Position numbers and translations under genes: made by a program. A stretch of DNA of 64,000 nt from NCBI RefSeq assembly GCF_022370755.2, contig NZ_CP092364.2, forward strand, positions 4,402,001-4,466,000, in the 5' to 3' direction. This DNA is from Mycolicibacterium goodii (GTDB taxonomy: Bacteria > Actinomycetota > Actinomycetes > Mycobacteriales > Mycobacteriaceae). Within the stretch, counting starts at the first letter, position 1; each line of letters begins with the position of its first letter. Under the pieces are notes generated by a model that saw nothing but the letters and a program-made list of their open reading frames with translations, was not told the origin of the DNA and made no database searches. Of this stretch, positions 9,868 through 18,887 are shown in pieces.

Positions 9868-10794
9868 ATGACATTCTCGATCTCTGTCCCGCAGCTCGAC
9901 ACCGGCCGGTTCGACGCGGCAGGCATCAGGGAGTATCTGACCCGTGCCGAGGAGCTCGGTTTCGAGGGCGGGTGGACCCTGGAGCAGACCGTGGGTCCGG
10001 CGCCGCTCATCGCGCCCCTGGAATTGCTGTCGTATGCGGCGGCGGTCACCACGCGCCTACGTCTCGGAGTCGCGGTCCTGGTGACCTCGCTGCACGACCC
10101 TCTGCAGCTCGCGGCGTCGATCACCGCCGTCGACCGGCTGAGCCACGGCCGTCTGGATGTCGGCGTCGCCCCGGGCGGCGGGTCCCGTCAGTTCCGGGCG
10201 TTCGGTGTCGACCCCTCGACGTTCATCGCCAACTTCACCGAAGGCCTGAACCTGATGAAGGCGGCCTGGTCCGACGAGCCGCGCGTGACGTTCCATGGCC
10301 GCTTCCGCGACGTCGACGACCTGCCCATCACGCCGAAGCCCGTGCAGCGTCCGCATCCCCCGATCTGGTTCGGCGCCAACGCCCCGAAAGCTCTCGCGAG
10401 GGCCGTGCGGCTCGGCGACGCCTTCCTCGGTGCCGGCTCGTCGACCACCGCGCACTTCGCCGAGGCCGTGCGCACGATCCGCGAGGAGCTCGACAAACAG
10501 GGCAAGGATCCGCAGAGCTTCCGGATCGGCAAGCGCGTCTACCTCACGGTCGATGACGATGCCGCCCGAGCCCGCGAGCGGGTGGTGGCCGGGTTGCACC
10601 GGATCTACGGCCCGAAGGCCGATCTCGCGGCTGTGGTCGTCGCGGGCACACCCGACGACGTGGCACGCGGTCTACGCGAGGTCATCGACGCCGGCGCGCA
10701 GACCATACTGCTCAACCCGACCGGGGCGAGCGTTGCCGAGGACCGCGAGCAGATGGAGCGCCTCGCCGCCGACGTCCTCCCCCAGCTCACCTGA
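9868..10794 (+). CDS. LLM-class (luciferase-like) oxidoreductase, probably F420-dependent
   Basis: A 308-residue TIM-barrel protein of the luciferase-like monooxygenase superfamily. It has the family's LGVAVLVTSLHDPLQLAASITAVDRLSHGRLDVGVAPGG stretch and RPHPPIWFGANAPKALARAV near the middle. In mycobacteria most such proteins use F420 or FMN; the cofactor cannot be decided here. The start is ATG at 9868 (MTFSISVPQLD), although the frame is open upstream to 9742. The gene converges on rplO and ends before a strong bidirectional hairpin. Confidence 0.85.
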   Translation: MTFSISVPQLDTGRFDAAGIREYLTRAEELGFEGGWTLEQTVGPAPLIAPLELLSYAAAVTTRLRLGVAVLVTSLHDPLQLAASITAVDRLSHGRLDVGVAPGGGSRQFRAFGVDPSTFIANFTEGLNLMKAAWSDEPRVTFHGRFRDVDDLPITPKPVQRPHPPIWFGANAPKALARAVRLGDAFLGAGSSTTAHFAEAVRTIREELDKQGKDPQSFRIGKRVYLTVDDDAARARERVVAGLHRIYGPKADLAAVVVAGTPDDVARGLREVIDAGAQTILLNPTGASVAEDREQMERLAADVLPQLT

Positions 10795-10816
10795 TATCCG
10801 GGGTCACCAACTTTGC

Positions 10817-10874
10817 CGAGCAGACACAAAAGTGCCCCTTTTCGTGTGAAAAGGGGCACTTTTGCGTCTGCTCG
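10817..10874. terminator. Strong bidirectional terminator hairpin, repeat-family member A
   Basis: A 26-nt stem with one mismatch (10817-10842 with 10849-10874) and a 6-nt loop separates the convergent LLM oxidoreductase gene and the spc operon. Runs of T and A flank the loop-proximal stem, so it can terminate in both directions. Its right arm contains TTTTGCGTCTGCTCGCG, found identically in the hairpin at 59473-59527. Confidence 0.85.
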
Positions 10875-10885
10875 CGCAGAGAAAA

Positions 10886-11329
10886 TTAGAGCTCGGTGGC
10901 CGAACCGCCTGCCGCGGTGATCGCCTCGCGGGCGCTACCGCTGAACTTGTTGGCGGTCACGTCGACCTTGACGGTCAGCTTGCCGTCACCGAGAACCTTG
11001 ACCAGGCTGTTCTTGCGAACCAGGCCCTTGGCCACCAGCTCGTCGACACCGACCGTGCCACCCTGCGGGAAGGCCTTGTTGATGTCGCCGACGTTGACGA
11101 CCTCGTACTCGGTGCGGAAGCGGTTCTTGAAGCCCTTGAGCTTCGGCAGCCGCATGTGGATCGGCATCTGGCCGCCCTCGAACATCACGGGGACGTTCTT
11201 GCGGGCCTTCGTGCCCTTGGTACCACGGCCTGCGGTCTTGCCCTTCGAGCCTTCGCCACGACCCACGCGGGTCTTGGCCTTCTTCTCTCCGGGAGCCGGC
11301 TTCAGGTCGTGCAGCTTGATGACGCTCAC
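10886..11329 (-). CDS. rplO: 50S ribosomal protein L15
   Basis: A 147-residue large-subunit protein with the L15 N-terminus [20 protein letters not shown] and the Gly-rich [17 protein letters not shown] segment that extends into the rRNA. It is the last gene of the spc operon and starts at GTG 11329, overlapping the rpmD stop by 4 nt. Its 3' end is followed within 12 nt by the hairpin at 10817-10874. Confidence 0.98.
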
Positions 11330-11511
11330 TTGCCAACCTCCTCTACTTCAACGAGGTGGTGAACGGTATTGATGAGGCCACGGGTCTGGGCGTTGTCCTC
11401 ACGCACCACCGACTGGCGGATCTTCTTGAGGCCCAGGGTCCGCAGGCTCTCACGCTGCTTCCAGCGCGCACCGATGGTGCTGCGCACCTGGGTGATCTTA
11501 AGCTCTGCCAT
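11326..11511 (-). CDS. rpmD: 50S ribosomal protein L30
   Basis: A 61-residue protein, the normal size of L30, starting [14 protein letters not shown] and containing the family block [20 protein letters not shown]. It lies between rpsE (2-nt gap) and rplO (4-nt overlap) in the spc operon. Confidence 0.97.
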
Positions 11512-11513
11512 GG

Positions 11514-12161
11514 TTATGCCGATCCCTCACGCGCAGCCGCTGCGGCCAGCGCTTCGCTCTCGCGCCGGGCCTTGAGCATGCCGGCCGGCGCAACGTCCTC
11601 GATGGGCAGACCGCGACGGGCCGCCACTTCCTCGGGCCGCTGCAGCAGCTTCAGCGCGGCAACCGTGGCGTGAACCACGTTGATCGCGTTGTCGCTGCCC
11701 AGCGACTTGGCCAGGATGTCGTGCACGCCTGCGCATTCCAGCACCGCACGAGCGGCGCCGCCGGCGATCACACCGGTACCCGGGCTGGCCGGGCGCAGCA
11801 TCACGACACCGGCTGCGGCCTCGCCCTGAACCGGGTGAGTGACGGTGCCGCCGATGAGCGGAACCCGGAAGAAGTTCTTGCGTGCTTCTTCCACACCCTT
11901 GGCGATGGCGGCCGGAACTTCCTTGGCCTTGCCGTAACCGACGCCGACCATGCCCTTACCGTCGCCGACGATCACCAGCGCGGTGAAGCTGAACCGGCGG
12001 CCGCCCTTGACGACCTTGGAAACCCGGTTGATCGACACCACGCGTTCGATGTAATTGCTCTTGTCACCACCGTCGCGGCCACGGCCGCCACGGTCGTCAC
12101 GGCGGCCACGGCCACCGCGGTTGTCCTGCGCCGAACCGGCGCCAGCCTGCTCGGCCATCAT
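11514..12161 (-). CDS. rpsE: 30S ribosomal protein S5
   Basis: A 215-residue small-subunit protein important for decoding accuracy. After a Gly/Arg/Asp-rich extension of about 35 residues typical of actinobacteria come [40 protein letters not shown] and the second domain [15 protein letters not shown]. Two adjacent ATG codons (12161, 12158) both fit GAGGA upstream, so the mature start may be one residue shorter. Confidence 0.97.
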
Positions 12162-12183
12162 GCAGTCCTCTCGTTGACGGTCA

Positions 12184-12591
12184 TCAGAATTTCAGCCCTG
12201 CCTCACGCGCCGCGTCTGCCAGCGCAGCGATGCGGCCGCCGTAGGTGTAGCCGCCACGGTCGAACACGACGGTCTCGATCCCGGCCGCCTTGGCACGCTC
12301 GGCGATCAGTTGACCGACCCGAACGCTGTGGGCCTTCTTGTCGCCGTCGATGGCGCGCACATCGGCCTCGATCGACGAAGCCGCGGCCAGGGTCGTGCCG
12401 TTCAGGTCGTTGACCAGCTGGACGTGGATGTGGCGGGCCGACCGGTTGACCACCAGGCGGGGCACCTCGGCGGTGCCGGCGACCTTCTTGCGCAGGCGCG
12501 CGTGGCGACGCAGCCGTGCGTTGCGGCGAACCTCGGAGATGTTCTGCCCGACCGGCTTGTGAGCCACAGTGCCGTCAGTTTTGGTAGCCAT
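12184..12591 (-). CDS. rplR: 50S ribosomal protein L18
   Basis: A 135-residue 5S rRNA-binding protein. The conserved core is [19 protein letters not shown] followed by [12 protein letters not shown] and the C-terminal [28 protein letters not shown]. The N-terminus is extended by about 20 residues relative to E. coli. It follows rplF by 2 nt. Confidence 0.97.
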   Translation of the reverse strand: MATKTDGTVAHKPVGQNISEVRRNARLRRHARLRKKVAGTAEVPRLVVNRSARHIHVQLVNDLNGTTLAAASSIEADVRAIDGDKKAHSVRVGQLIAERAKAAGIETVVFDRGGYTYGGRIAALADAAREAGLKF

Positions 12592-12593
12592 GC

Positions 12594-13133
12594 TTACTTA
12601 CCTGTCTTTCCGACCTTGCGGCGGATCTGCTCACCCTCGTAACGCACGCCCTTGCCCTTGTACGGGTCGGGACGGCGCAGGCGACGGATGACCGCCGAGA
12701 TCTGTCCGACTTTCTGCTTGTCGATGCCCGACACCGAGAACTTCGTCGGCGACTCGACCGCGAAGGTGATGCCCTCGGGCGCTTCGATCAGGACCGGGTG
12801 GCTGTAGCCCAGCGCGAACTCCAGGTTCTGGCCCTTGAGCTGCACGCGGTAACCGACGCCGAAGATCTCCATCTTCTGCGTGTACCCCTCGGTGACACCG
12901 GTCACCAGGTTGGCGATCAGCGTGCGCGACAGCCCGTGCAGGCTGCGGCTGCGCCGCTCGTCGTCGGGACGGGTCACCACGATGGCGCCGTCGTCGGCAC
13001 GCGAGACCGAGATGGGCTCTGCGACGTCCATGGTCAGCGTGCCCTTGGGGCCCTTGACCGACAGATTCTGACCGTTGATGGTCACATCGACCCCGGCAGG
13101 AACCGGGACCGGCTGCTTTCCAATACGCGACAT
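12594..13133 (-). CDS. rplF: 50S ribosomal protein L6
   Basis: A 179-residue protein beginning [19 protein letters not shown] and ending with the L6 signature [19 protein letters not shown] near the factor-binding site of the ribosome. GAGGTAG lies upstream of the ATG. Position between rpsH and rplR is standard for the spc operon. Confidence 0.98.
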   Translation of the reverse strand: MSRIGKQPVPVPAGVDVTINGQNLSVKGPKGTLTMDVAEPISVSRADDGAIVVTRPDDERRSRSLHGLSRTLIANLVTGVTEGYTQKMEIFGVGYRVQLKGQNLEFALGYSHPVLIEAPEGITFAVESPTKFSVSGIDKQKVGQISAVIRRLRRPDPYKGKGVRYEGEQIRRKVGKTGK

Positions 13134-13147
13134 GTCTTATCTACCTC

Positions 13148-13546
13148 TCACCACACGTACGCGAGGACTTCGCCGCCCACGCCCTGTCGTGCTGCCTGGC
13201 GATCGGTGAGCAGGCCCGAAGACGTGGAGATGATCGCCACGCCGAGGCCGCCGAGCACACGGGGCAGGTTGGTGGATTTCGCGTAGACCCGCAGACCGGG
13301 CTTGGAAACCCGTCGCAGGCCGGCGATGCTGCGCTCACGGCTGGGGCCGTACTTGAGCTGCACCACCAGCGACTTGCCGACCCGAGCATCCTCGGTGCGG
13401 TAATCGGAGATGTAGCCCTCACGCTTGAGGATCTCGGCGATGTTCGCCTTGATCTTCGAGTGGGGCAGTGTCACCTCGTCGTGGTACGCCGAATTGGCGT
13501 TACGCAGACGCGTCAAGAAGTCTGCGATCGGGTCAGTCATCGTCAT
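13148..13546 (-). CDS. rpsH: 30S ribosomal protein S8
   Basis: A 132-residue protein beginning [18 protein letters not shown] and ending in [22 protein letters not shown], both typical of S8. S8 binds 16S rRNA early in assembly and in E. coli represses the spc operon; I did not find an S8-site mimic here. It follows rpsN after an unusually long 100-bp gap (13547-13646) in which I see no gene. Confidence 0.97.
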   Translation of the reverse strand: MTMTDPIADFLTRLRNANSAYHDEVTLPHSKIKANIAEILKREGYISDYRTEDARVGKSLVVQLKYGPSRERSIAGLRRVSKPGLRVYAKSTNLPRVLGGLGVAIISTSSGLLTDRQAARQGVGGEVLAYVW

Positions 13547-13646
13547 GACAACCGGCTCACCTTCCTCGCGACGGTTCCCTCATAAGGGGCCTGCCGCAAT
13601 CTGTTTGGTTGGGGTCTGTATGGGGTTGTGCGCGCCGGCGCAGCTG

Positions 13647-13832
13647 TTACCAGCTGGACTTCTGCACGCCGGGCAGCTCACCCGCGTGCGCCATCTCGCG
13701 CAGGCAGATTCGGCACAACCCGAACTTGCGGTAGACCGAGTGCGGACGACCGCACTTGTTGCACCGCGTGTACGCGCGAACCGCGAACTTGGGCTTCTTG
13801 CTGGCCTTGTGGATCAGCGCCTTCTTTGCCAT
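13647..13832 (-). CDS. rpsZ: 30S ribosomal protein S14, zinc-binding (type Z)
   Basis: A 61-residue short-form S14. Four cysteines, C24, C27, C40 and C43 (CNKC and CRIC), form the zinc ribbon that defines the zinc-dependent type. Mycobacteria also encode a longer zinc-free S14 elsewhere that replaces it under zinc limitation; that gene is not in this window. It lies 3 nt after rplE. Confidence 0.97.
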   Translation of the reverse strand: MAKKALIHKASKKPKFAVRAYTRCNKCGRPHSVYRKFGLCRICLREMAHAGELPGVQKSSW

Positions 13833-13835
13833 AGC

Positions 13836-14399
13836 TCAGTTCTCCTTGAACGGGAAGCCCAGCGCCCGCAGCAGCGCGCGGCCTTCAGCGTCGTTCGTCG
13901 CCGAGGTGACGACGGTGATGTCCATGCCGCGCGGCCGGTCGATGCTGTCCACGTCGATCTCGTGGAACATCGACTGCTCGTTCAGCCCGAAGGTGTAGTT
14001 ACCGGTGCCGTCGAACTGCTTCGGCGACAGACCACGGAAGTCGCGGATACGCGGCAGCGCGATCGAGATGAGCCGGTCGAGGAACTCCCACATCCGGTCG
14101 CCGCGCAGCGTGACGCGCGCACCGATCGGCATGCCCTCACGCAGCTTGAACTGGGCGATGGACTTGCGGGCCCGACGGACCTCCGGCTTCTGGCCGGTGA
14201 TCAGGGCGAGATCGTTGATCGCACCGTTGATCAGCTTGGCGTCGCGGGCGGCGTCACCGACGCCCATGTTGACGACAACCTTGACCACGCCGGGGATCTG
14301 CATGACGTTGGCGTAGTTGAACTCCTGCTGCAGCGCCTCGCGGATCTCTTCGCGGTAGCGCTGCTTGAGCCGGGGCAGAGCCTTTTCAGTGGTGGTCAT
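13836..14399 (-). CDS. rplE: 50S ribosomal protein L5
   Basis: A 187-residue 5S rRNA-binding protein with [21 protein letters not shown] near the N-terminus and the C-terminal [27 protein letters not shown]. The start overlaps the rplX stop by one base. Confidence 0.98.
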   Translation of the reverse strand: MTTTEKALPRLKQRYREEIREALQQEFNYANVMQIPGVVKVVVNMGVGDAARDAKLINGAINDLALITGQKPEVRRARKSIAQFKLREGMPIGARVTLRGDRMWEFLDRLISIALPRIRDFRGLSPKQFDGTGNYTFGLNEQSMFHEIDVDSIDRPRGMDITVVTSATNDAEGRALLRALGFPFKEN

Positions 14400-14716
14400 C
14401 AGATGTCCTTGCCGTTGGTCTTGGCGATGCGGACCTTCTTGCCGGTCTCGTCGTCAATGCGGTATCCGACACGGGTCGGCTTGCCGTCGGAATCGACCAC
14501 CATCACGTTCGAGACGTGGATGGGCGCTTCCTGGGTGACGATGCCACCCGACGACGCGCCGCGTTCGTTGGCCGAGACAGCGGTGTGCTTCTTGATCCGG
14601 TTCACGCCTTCGACCAGGACCTTGTTGCGCTCCGGGTAGGCGACCAGCACCTTGCCCTTGGCGCCCTTGTCCTTGCCAGAGATCACCAGGACGGTGTCAC
14701 CCTTGTGCACCTTCAT
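14399..14716 (-). CDS. rplX: 50S ribosomal protein L24
   Basis: A 105-residue assembly-initiator protein with the KOW motif at the N-terminus ([22 protein letters not shown]). It immediately follows rplN without a gap. Confidence 0.98.
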   Translation of the reverse strand: MKVHKGDTVLVISGKDKGAKGKVLVAYPERNKVLVEGVNRIKKHTAVSANERGASSGGIVTQEAPIHVSNVMVVDSDGKPTRVGYRIDDETGKKVRIAKTNGKDI

Positions 14717-15085
14717 TTACAGCACCTCCGGGGCAAGCGAGACGATCTTCATGAACTTCTTCTCGCGCAGTTCCCGGCCGACCGGCCCGAAGATGCGCGT
14801 GCCGCGCGGATCGTTGTCGTTCTTGATGATGACGGCGGCGTTCTCATCGAACTTGATGTAGCTGCCGTCTGCGCGACGCCGCTCCTTGACGGTGCGGACC
14901 ACGACGGCCTTGACGACATCGCCACGCTTGACGTTGCCGCCCGGGATGGCGTCCTTGACGGTCGCCACGATGACATCGCCGATTCCGGCGTAGCGCCGCG
15001 ACGAGCCACCGAGCACGCGGATGCACAAGATCTCCTTGGCGCCCGTGTTGTCGGCGACCTTCAACCGCGATTCCTGCTGAATCAC
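14717..15085 (-). CDS. rplN: 50S ribosomal protein L14
   Basis: The first gene of the spc operon, 122 residues, [21 protein letters not shown] followed by [29 protein letters not shown]. It starts at GTG 15085 with AGGAGAT 3 nt upstream. The transcript should start near 15221, giving a leader of about 136 nt. Confidence 0.98.
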
Positions 15086-15220
15086 TCGATCTCCTGACCT
15101 GGTTTTGTATGCACGCCAGATACCGACCTGGACGTGCGCGGTCTTTGTCCCCTAAAGGCACGCGAGGCTGTCTGAGACTGCGGAAAACAGCATTAGCCAG
15201 CCAAGGTCTGCCCAAGGCAA

Positions 15221-15256
15221 CCCCTACATACTAGGTGAGCTCGCGCAATGCTCCAA
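15221..15256 (-). promoter_or_regulatory. Predicted spc operon promoter
   Basis: On the minus strand, TTGGAG (15256-15251) and TAGTAT (15233-15228) are separated by 17 nt, and GGGTTGCCTTG follows at 15223-15213, starting near the expected +1. The same arrangement with the same spacing occurs before rpsJ (42321-42356), which strongly supports both. Confidence 0.8.
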
Positions 15257-15283
15257 ATCGCGCCCGACCGGCACCCTGATCAG

Positions 15284-15376
15284 CACCGCGAGTGTGAACT
15301 CAGCGCGGTCGCACACCGCGAGTGTGAACCCAGCGCGAATCCCGAGCCATTTTCTCGCAGACGTTTCACACTCGCG
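15284..15376. repeat. 24-nt direct repeat with an inverted third copy downstream of the amidase gene
   Basis: Two copies of a 24-nt unit (15284-15307 and 15314-15337, one mismatch, 30-bp period) contain CGCGAGTGTGAAC; an inverted partial copy GTTTCACACTCGCG lies at 15363-15376. The second copy and the inverted copy can form a hairpin just after the amidase stop, so this may terminate the long catabolic operon before the spc promoter. Confidence 0.6.
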
Positions 15377-15397
15377 AAATCGGGCCCGATGGGCCGG

Positions 15398-16780
15398 TCA
15401 GCTCAGCGTCTGCTCCACCGCCGCCGCGGCCGCGAGCACCAGTGCGTCGGCGTGACGACGCCCCACGATCTGCAGGCCGACGGGCGCACCGCCGACTGTC
15501 CCGGCAGGCACCGAGACGGCAGGCTGACCGGTGAGGTTGAACGGCATGGTCACGGCCAATGCGCCCCAGTGATCAACCTGTTGACCTGCGATCTCGGTGG
15601 GCATCGGTCCCTCGGCCGCGAACGCCGGGACCTGGGTGGCGGGAAGCAGGAGCAGATCGAAACGCTCGAACGCCTCGGCCATCCTCGCGACGAGCCGGGC
15701 CCGTGCCTCGTGGGCGTCCGCGAGCATCTCGGCATTCATGGCGCCCGCCGCGTCCAGGTAACCGCGCAGGGTCGGGTGGATGTCTCGCCCAGGCGGTGCG
15801 CCCCGCAGTTGCGTGTGGACGTCGGGCGCCGAGAGCGTGCGGTAGGCGGCGCCGCAGTCCGGGTCGACGGTCAGTTGCGCGGGTACCAGCTGGGCTCCGG
15901 TCGCGGCGACGAACTTCTCGGCCGCGGTCTGCGTGACCTCGACGACCTGCGGATCGCACGGCGCATTGCCCAGGTCGGGCATGAAGGCGACGCGAAGCCC
16001 GCGCAGGTCGGCGGTCAGGTTGTCTTCGAACCGGACCGGCGCCGGAAGCGACGCCCGGTCGAACGGATCGATTCCGCTGACACAGTCGAGGAAACGTGCG
16101 GTGTCACGCACCGTGCGCGTCAGGGCGCCGTAGTGGTCGTTGTCGGCGGCACCGATGTGGCGGGGACCTCGCGGAACGAGCCCATAGGTGGGTTTGAACC
16201 CGACCAGGCCGCAGTACGACGCGGGGATGCGCAGGGACCCTGCGCCGTCGGTGCCGGTGGCGAGGGGCACCATGCCCGCGGCCACCGCGGCGGCCGATCC
16301 CCCGCTCGACCCGCCGGGAGTGAGCTCAAGGTTCCATGGGTTGCGGGTGACACCGTGCAGAGCGGACGCGGTGAAAGACGCCCGCCCGAACTCGGGTGAG
16401 GCGGTCACGCCGATGGGCACGGCGCCGGCAGCCACGGCGCGTTGCACCAGCGTGCAGGTGTGGTCGGCGACCCGATCGGCGTACAGCGCGCTGCCCATCG
16501 CGAACGGCCATCCGGTGACCGGATGAAGTTCCTTGACTCCCAAGGGAACTCCGGACATCGGTCCGGGATCCTCGCCGGCTCTCACCAACTCGTCGACCGC
16601 GCTCGCCCGTGCCACGGCGCCTTCGGCGTCGACGTGGACGAACGCACCGAGGATTCCGTTGCACTCCTCGATCCGGTCGAGCGCCTCCTGCACGACGGCA
16701 CGCGCGGTCAACGCACCCGAACGCACCAGCGCCGCGGTCTCGACGACGGTGCGGCCGGGTTCCGCGAGGATCTCCGTCAC
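15398..16780 (-). CDS. Amidase-signature family hydrolase
   Basis: A 460-residue hydrolase of the amidase signature family (GatA, AtzE and similar). The expected Ser-cis-Ser-Lys triad is present: Lys83 (VPLGVKELHPVTG), cis-Ser158 in TPGGSSGGSAAAVAAG and Ser182 in TDGAGSLRIPASYCG. The start is GTG 16780, overlapping the permease stop by 4 nt. It is the last gene of the catabolic operon. It could open an amide or carbamate such as a carboxybiuret or ureide; the alternative is a broad aryl-amidase. Confidence 0.88.
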   Translation of the reverse strand: MTEILAEPGRTVVETAALVRSGALTARAVVQEALDRIEECNGILGAFVHVDAEGAVARASAVDELVRAGEDPGPMSGVPLGVKELHPVTGWPFAMGSALYADRVADHTCTLVQRAVAAGAVPIGVTASPEFGRASFTASALHGVTRNPWNLELTPGGSSGGSAAAVAAGMVPLATGTDGAGSLRIPASYCGLVGFKPTYGLVPRGPRHIGAADNDHYGALTRTVRDTARFLDCVSGIDPFDRASLPAPVRFEDNLTADLRGLRVAFMPDLGNAPCDPQVVEVTQTAAEKFVAATGAQLVPAQLTVDPDCGAAYRTLSAPDVHTQLRGAPPGRDIHPTLRGYLDAAGAMNAEMLADAHEARARLVARMAEAFERFDLLLLPATQVPAFAAEGPMPTEIAGQQVDHWGALAVTMPFNLTGQPAVSVPAGTVGGAPVGLQIVGRRHADALVLAAAAAVEQTLS

Positions 16781-18321
16781 AGCAGCACCACCGTCGCGAT
16801 TCCGGTCGCCACCAGAAGCCCGGTGATCACCGGGATGAACAGGCGACGCGCCAGGTCGACCACCGAGACGCCCGTCAGGCCCGCGACAACGATCAACGAG
16901 GACCAGATCACCAGCGTGCCGCCGCCGGTCCAGCTCGCACCGTTCTGCGCGATGGCCGCCAGCGTGGCGACGTCGGAGGTTCCGTCCCCGAGCGTCGAGG
17001 CCAGCGACCCGGTGAACGGCAGTCCCGGCCAACCGTTGCCGTCCAGCCCGATGAGCATGCCGACGATCAGCATCGCGAACGCCGCGAACACCGGTGCCTG
17101 CGGAATGTGGTCCTGTACCGCGGCGACGGCATCGAACAGGAACGCCGGCGCCGTGGCACCTTCGGGCAGTCCGAGAATCCCGCCCGAGTAGTCGGCCAGG
17201 CCGATGTAGACGAATCCGGCGACGGGGATGACCATGCCCATGGTGCGGAACGAGAACGTGATGCCTTCCGTGAAATGCTGACCGACGTCCTCGAGCCAAC
17301 GTTTTCGGTCGGCGATGAACGAGATCGCCACGAGCGCGAGCGCGGCGGTGCCACCCACCAGCGGTGCGCCCAGCCCTTCGTCGATGTCCGGCACGACCGT
17401 GGTGAACCGGCCCAGAAGCATGAAGACCAGAAGGCCGGCGAACAACACCGGAACCGCAACCGCGACCAGCACGCCCTTGCGTCCTGTCGGCCGCTCGGCT
17501 TCGGTTTCCACCGGCGCAGTGAGGGTGGCGACGGCTGCCGGTCCCTGCGCCTGAGCACCGGCACCGGAGATCGGGCCGGGTGGATCCGGCAGGTGCGTCG
17601 ACCCTGACGCGGGCAGGATGATGTCGTCGGCCGTCCCCGGAGCTTGTGTCTTGGTGCGGACGTCACGGAAATAGACGATCGCCAAGGCCACTGCCCCGGC
17701 GATCAAGGCGATGATGGTCGCGCGGTCGGCGATCAACCGCGCGGGCACGTCGGCGCCCTCGGCGGACAACGCAGGCGCCACGCCCATGATGTAGTCCGAA
17801 CTGAGCGCCATGCCCTGCCCGGCGATGGCGATCGCCAGTGCGGCGCCCAGCAGCGGCAGCCCGGCCCGCACCGCGGCCGGTAGCAGGATCGCGGCGATCA
17901 GCGGCAGCACAGGAGTCGGCCAGAATGCCAGTGAAAGAAGGAAAGTCACGACAGCGAGCAGTAGGTACGAGATGTGGCCGTTACGGAACAGGCCGCGTAG
18001 GGGACGAATCATGATGGCGTCGGCGCCCAGCGCGCGCGTCGCACCGAGCATCGCGGATACCAGTGCGATGATGATGAAAATGGGCAGCAGTTCCCGAGTT
18101 CCGGTGATCGCGGCGTTGAAGATCGCGCCGAGGCCGGTGGTCACACTGCCCTGGTACGCCAGACCGGTGAGAAATGTTGCCAGCAGCGCGGGCGCTATGA
18201 CGTTCTTCTTGGCGACGACGGTGCCGATCAACACCACCAGACCGATCAGATACACCCAATGAGCTGCGGACAACGTGTTCACATCCAATCGACTAGAACT
18301 GCGTGGTTGCCTGTCGTTCAT
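16777..18321 (-). CDS. Multi-pass membrane transporter, paralogue of the protein at 28836-30437
   Basis: A roughly 500-residue polytopic membrane protein with about 12 hydrophobic segments and a Pro/Gln/Ala-rich cytoplasmic loop in the middle. Helical hallmarks include PALLATFLTGLAYQGS, IAGQGMALSSDYIMGVAP and the C-terminal GLDGNGWPGLPFTGSLASTLG. It resembles proton- or sodium-coupled transporters of the GntP/ion-transporter class, but I do not recognise the exact family. By alignment with its paralogue, GTG 18282 (VNTLSAAHWVYLIG) is a likelier start than ATG 18321; neither has a strong Shine-Dalgarno. Operon position suggests uptake of the pathway's substrate. Confidence 0.75.
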   Translation of the reverse strand: MNDRQPRSSSRLDVNTLSAAHWVYLIGLVVLIGTVVAKKNVIAPALLATFLTGLAYQGSVTTGLGAIFNAAITGTRELLPIFIIIALVSAMLGATRALGADAIMIRPLRGLFRNGHISYLLLAVVTFLLSLAFWPTPVLPLIAAILLPAAVRAGLPLLGAALAIAIAGQGMALSSDYIMGVAPALSAEGADVPARLIADRATIIALIAGAVALAIVYFRDVRTKTQAPGTADDIILPASGSTHLPDPPGPISGAGAQAQGPAAVATLTAPVETEAERPTGRKGVLVAVAVPVLFAGLLVFMLLGRFTTVVPDIDEGLGAPLVGGTAALALVAISFIADRKRWLEDVGQHFTEGITFSFRTMGMVIPVAGFVYIGLADYSGGILGLPEGATAPAFLFDAVAAVQDHIPQAPVFAAFAMLIVGMLIGLDGNGWPGLPFTGSLASTLGDGTSDVATLAAIAQNGASWTGGGTLVIWSSLIVVAGLTGVSVVDLARRLFIPVITGLLVATGIATVVLL

Positions 18322-18411
18322 GTAACACCAAGGCGGTCTTCAGTTTTCGCAATTCGACCGATTGCGCCGAGACCGTCGGCGCCAAACCGCACACCGTGAG
18401 CCGAGTGAGCG

Positions 18412-18425
18412 TGTGCACTGTGCCC
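18412..18425 (-). promoter_or_regulatory. Weak match to the GGTCAANNTGCACA box
   Basis: On the minus strand GGGCACAGTGCACA matches 9 of 12 defined positions of the box found at 24726, 25309 and 28601. It lies in the only sizeable gap of the catabolic operon (18322-18458), upstream of the permease. The evidence is weak on its own. Confidence 0.3.
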
Positions 18426-18458
18426 CTTGCCATCTGGTAGCCGGCTTCCGAAACTCCG

Positions 18459-18887
18459 CTACACCACCGCGGCGATGAGGTCGACCTCGACGGGCGCGCC
18501 CGACGGCAGTGACTGCACGCCGATCGCGGCCCGCACCGGAACGCCGGATTCGCCGAGTTCGGCGCGCAGCGCGGCCGAGGCGCCGTCGGCGACGGCCGAG
18601 AGGTCATGGAACGACGCCGTGCACGCGATGTACACCGTCATGCGAAGACACCGCATGCCCGCGTCGTCGGGCAGCACCGAGCGGGCCGCGGCAAGCGCGT
18701 TGCCTGCGGCGATACCGGCCGCGGCGTAGGCCTGCTCCCCCGCAACCGTGTGCCCGACGACACCGCGCACCACGAGCTCGCCGTCGCGACGCGGGGTCAT
18801 CCCGGCGGTGTAGACGACACCGTCGTGCAGCAGTGCGGGGCGGTAGTCGCCCTGCGGCGCCGGCGCACCGGTCTGTTCAGTCGACAC
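18459..18887 (-). CDS. RidA/YjgF/YER057c-family protein
   Basis: A 142-residue protein of the Rid family, many of which hydrolyse reactive enamine/imine intermediates to ketones and ammonia. It has YRPALLHDGVVYTAGMTPR near the N-terminus and GVPVRAAIGVQSLPSGAPVEVDLIAAV at the C-terminus, where the usual Arg and Glu substrate contacts sit. The start is GTG 18887, overlapping the GGT-like gene by 11 nt. Its presence suggests that the pathway makes an imine or aminoacrylate-type intermediate. Confidence 0.85.
   Translation of the reverse strand: MSTEQTGAPAPQGDYRPALLHDGVVYTAGMTPRRDGELVVRGVVGHTVAGEQAYAAAGIAAGNALAAARSVLPDDAGMRCLRMTVYIACTASFHDLSAVADGASAALRAELGESGVPVRAAIGVQSLPSGAPVEVDLIAAVV

Larger units (their letters stand above)
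15086..15397 (-). other. spc operon leader and promoter region plus 3' end of the amidase operon
   Basis: This 312-bp gap contains, in transcription order, a direct-repeat/hairpin structure after the amidase gene (15284-15376), the spc promoter (15221-15256) and the roughly 136-nt rplN leader. I see no protein or RNA gene in it. Confidence 0.7.

Noticed and set aside
15284..15337. CRISPR-like repeats
   Set aside because: Only two direct copies with a 6-nt gap, no spacers of CRISPR size and no cas genes anywhere in the window.
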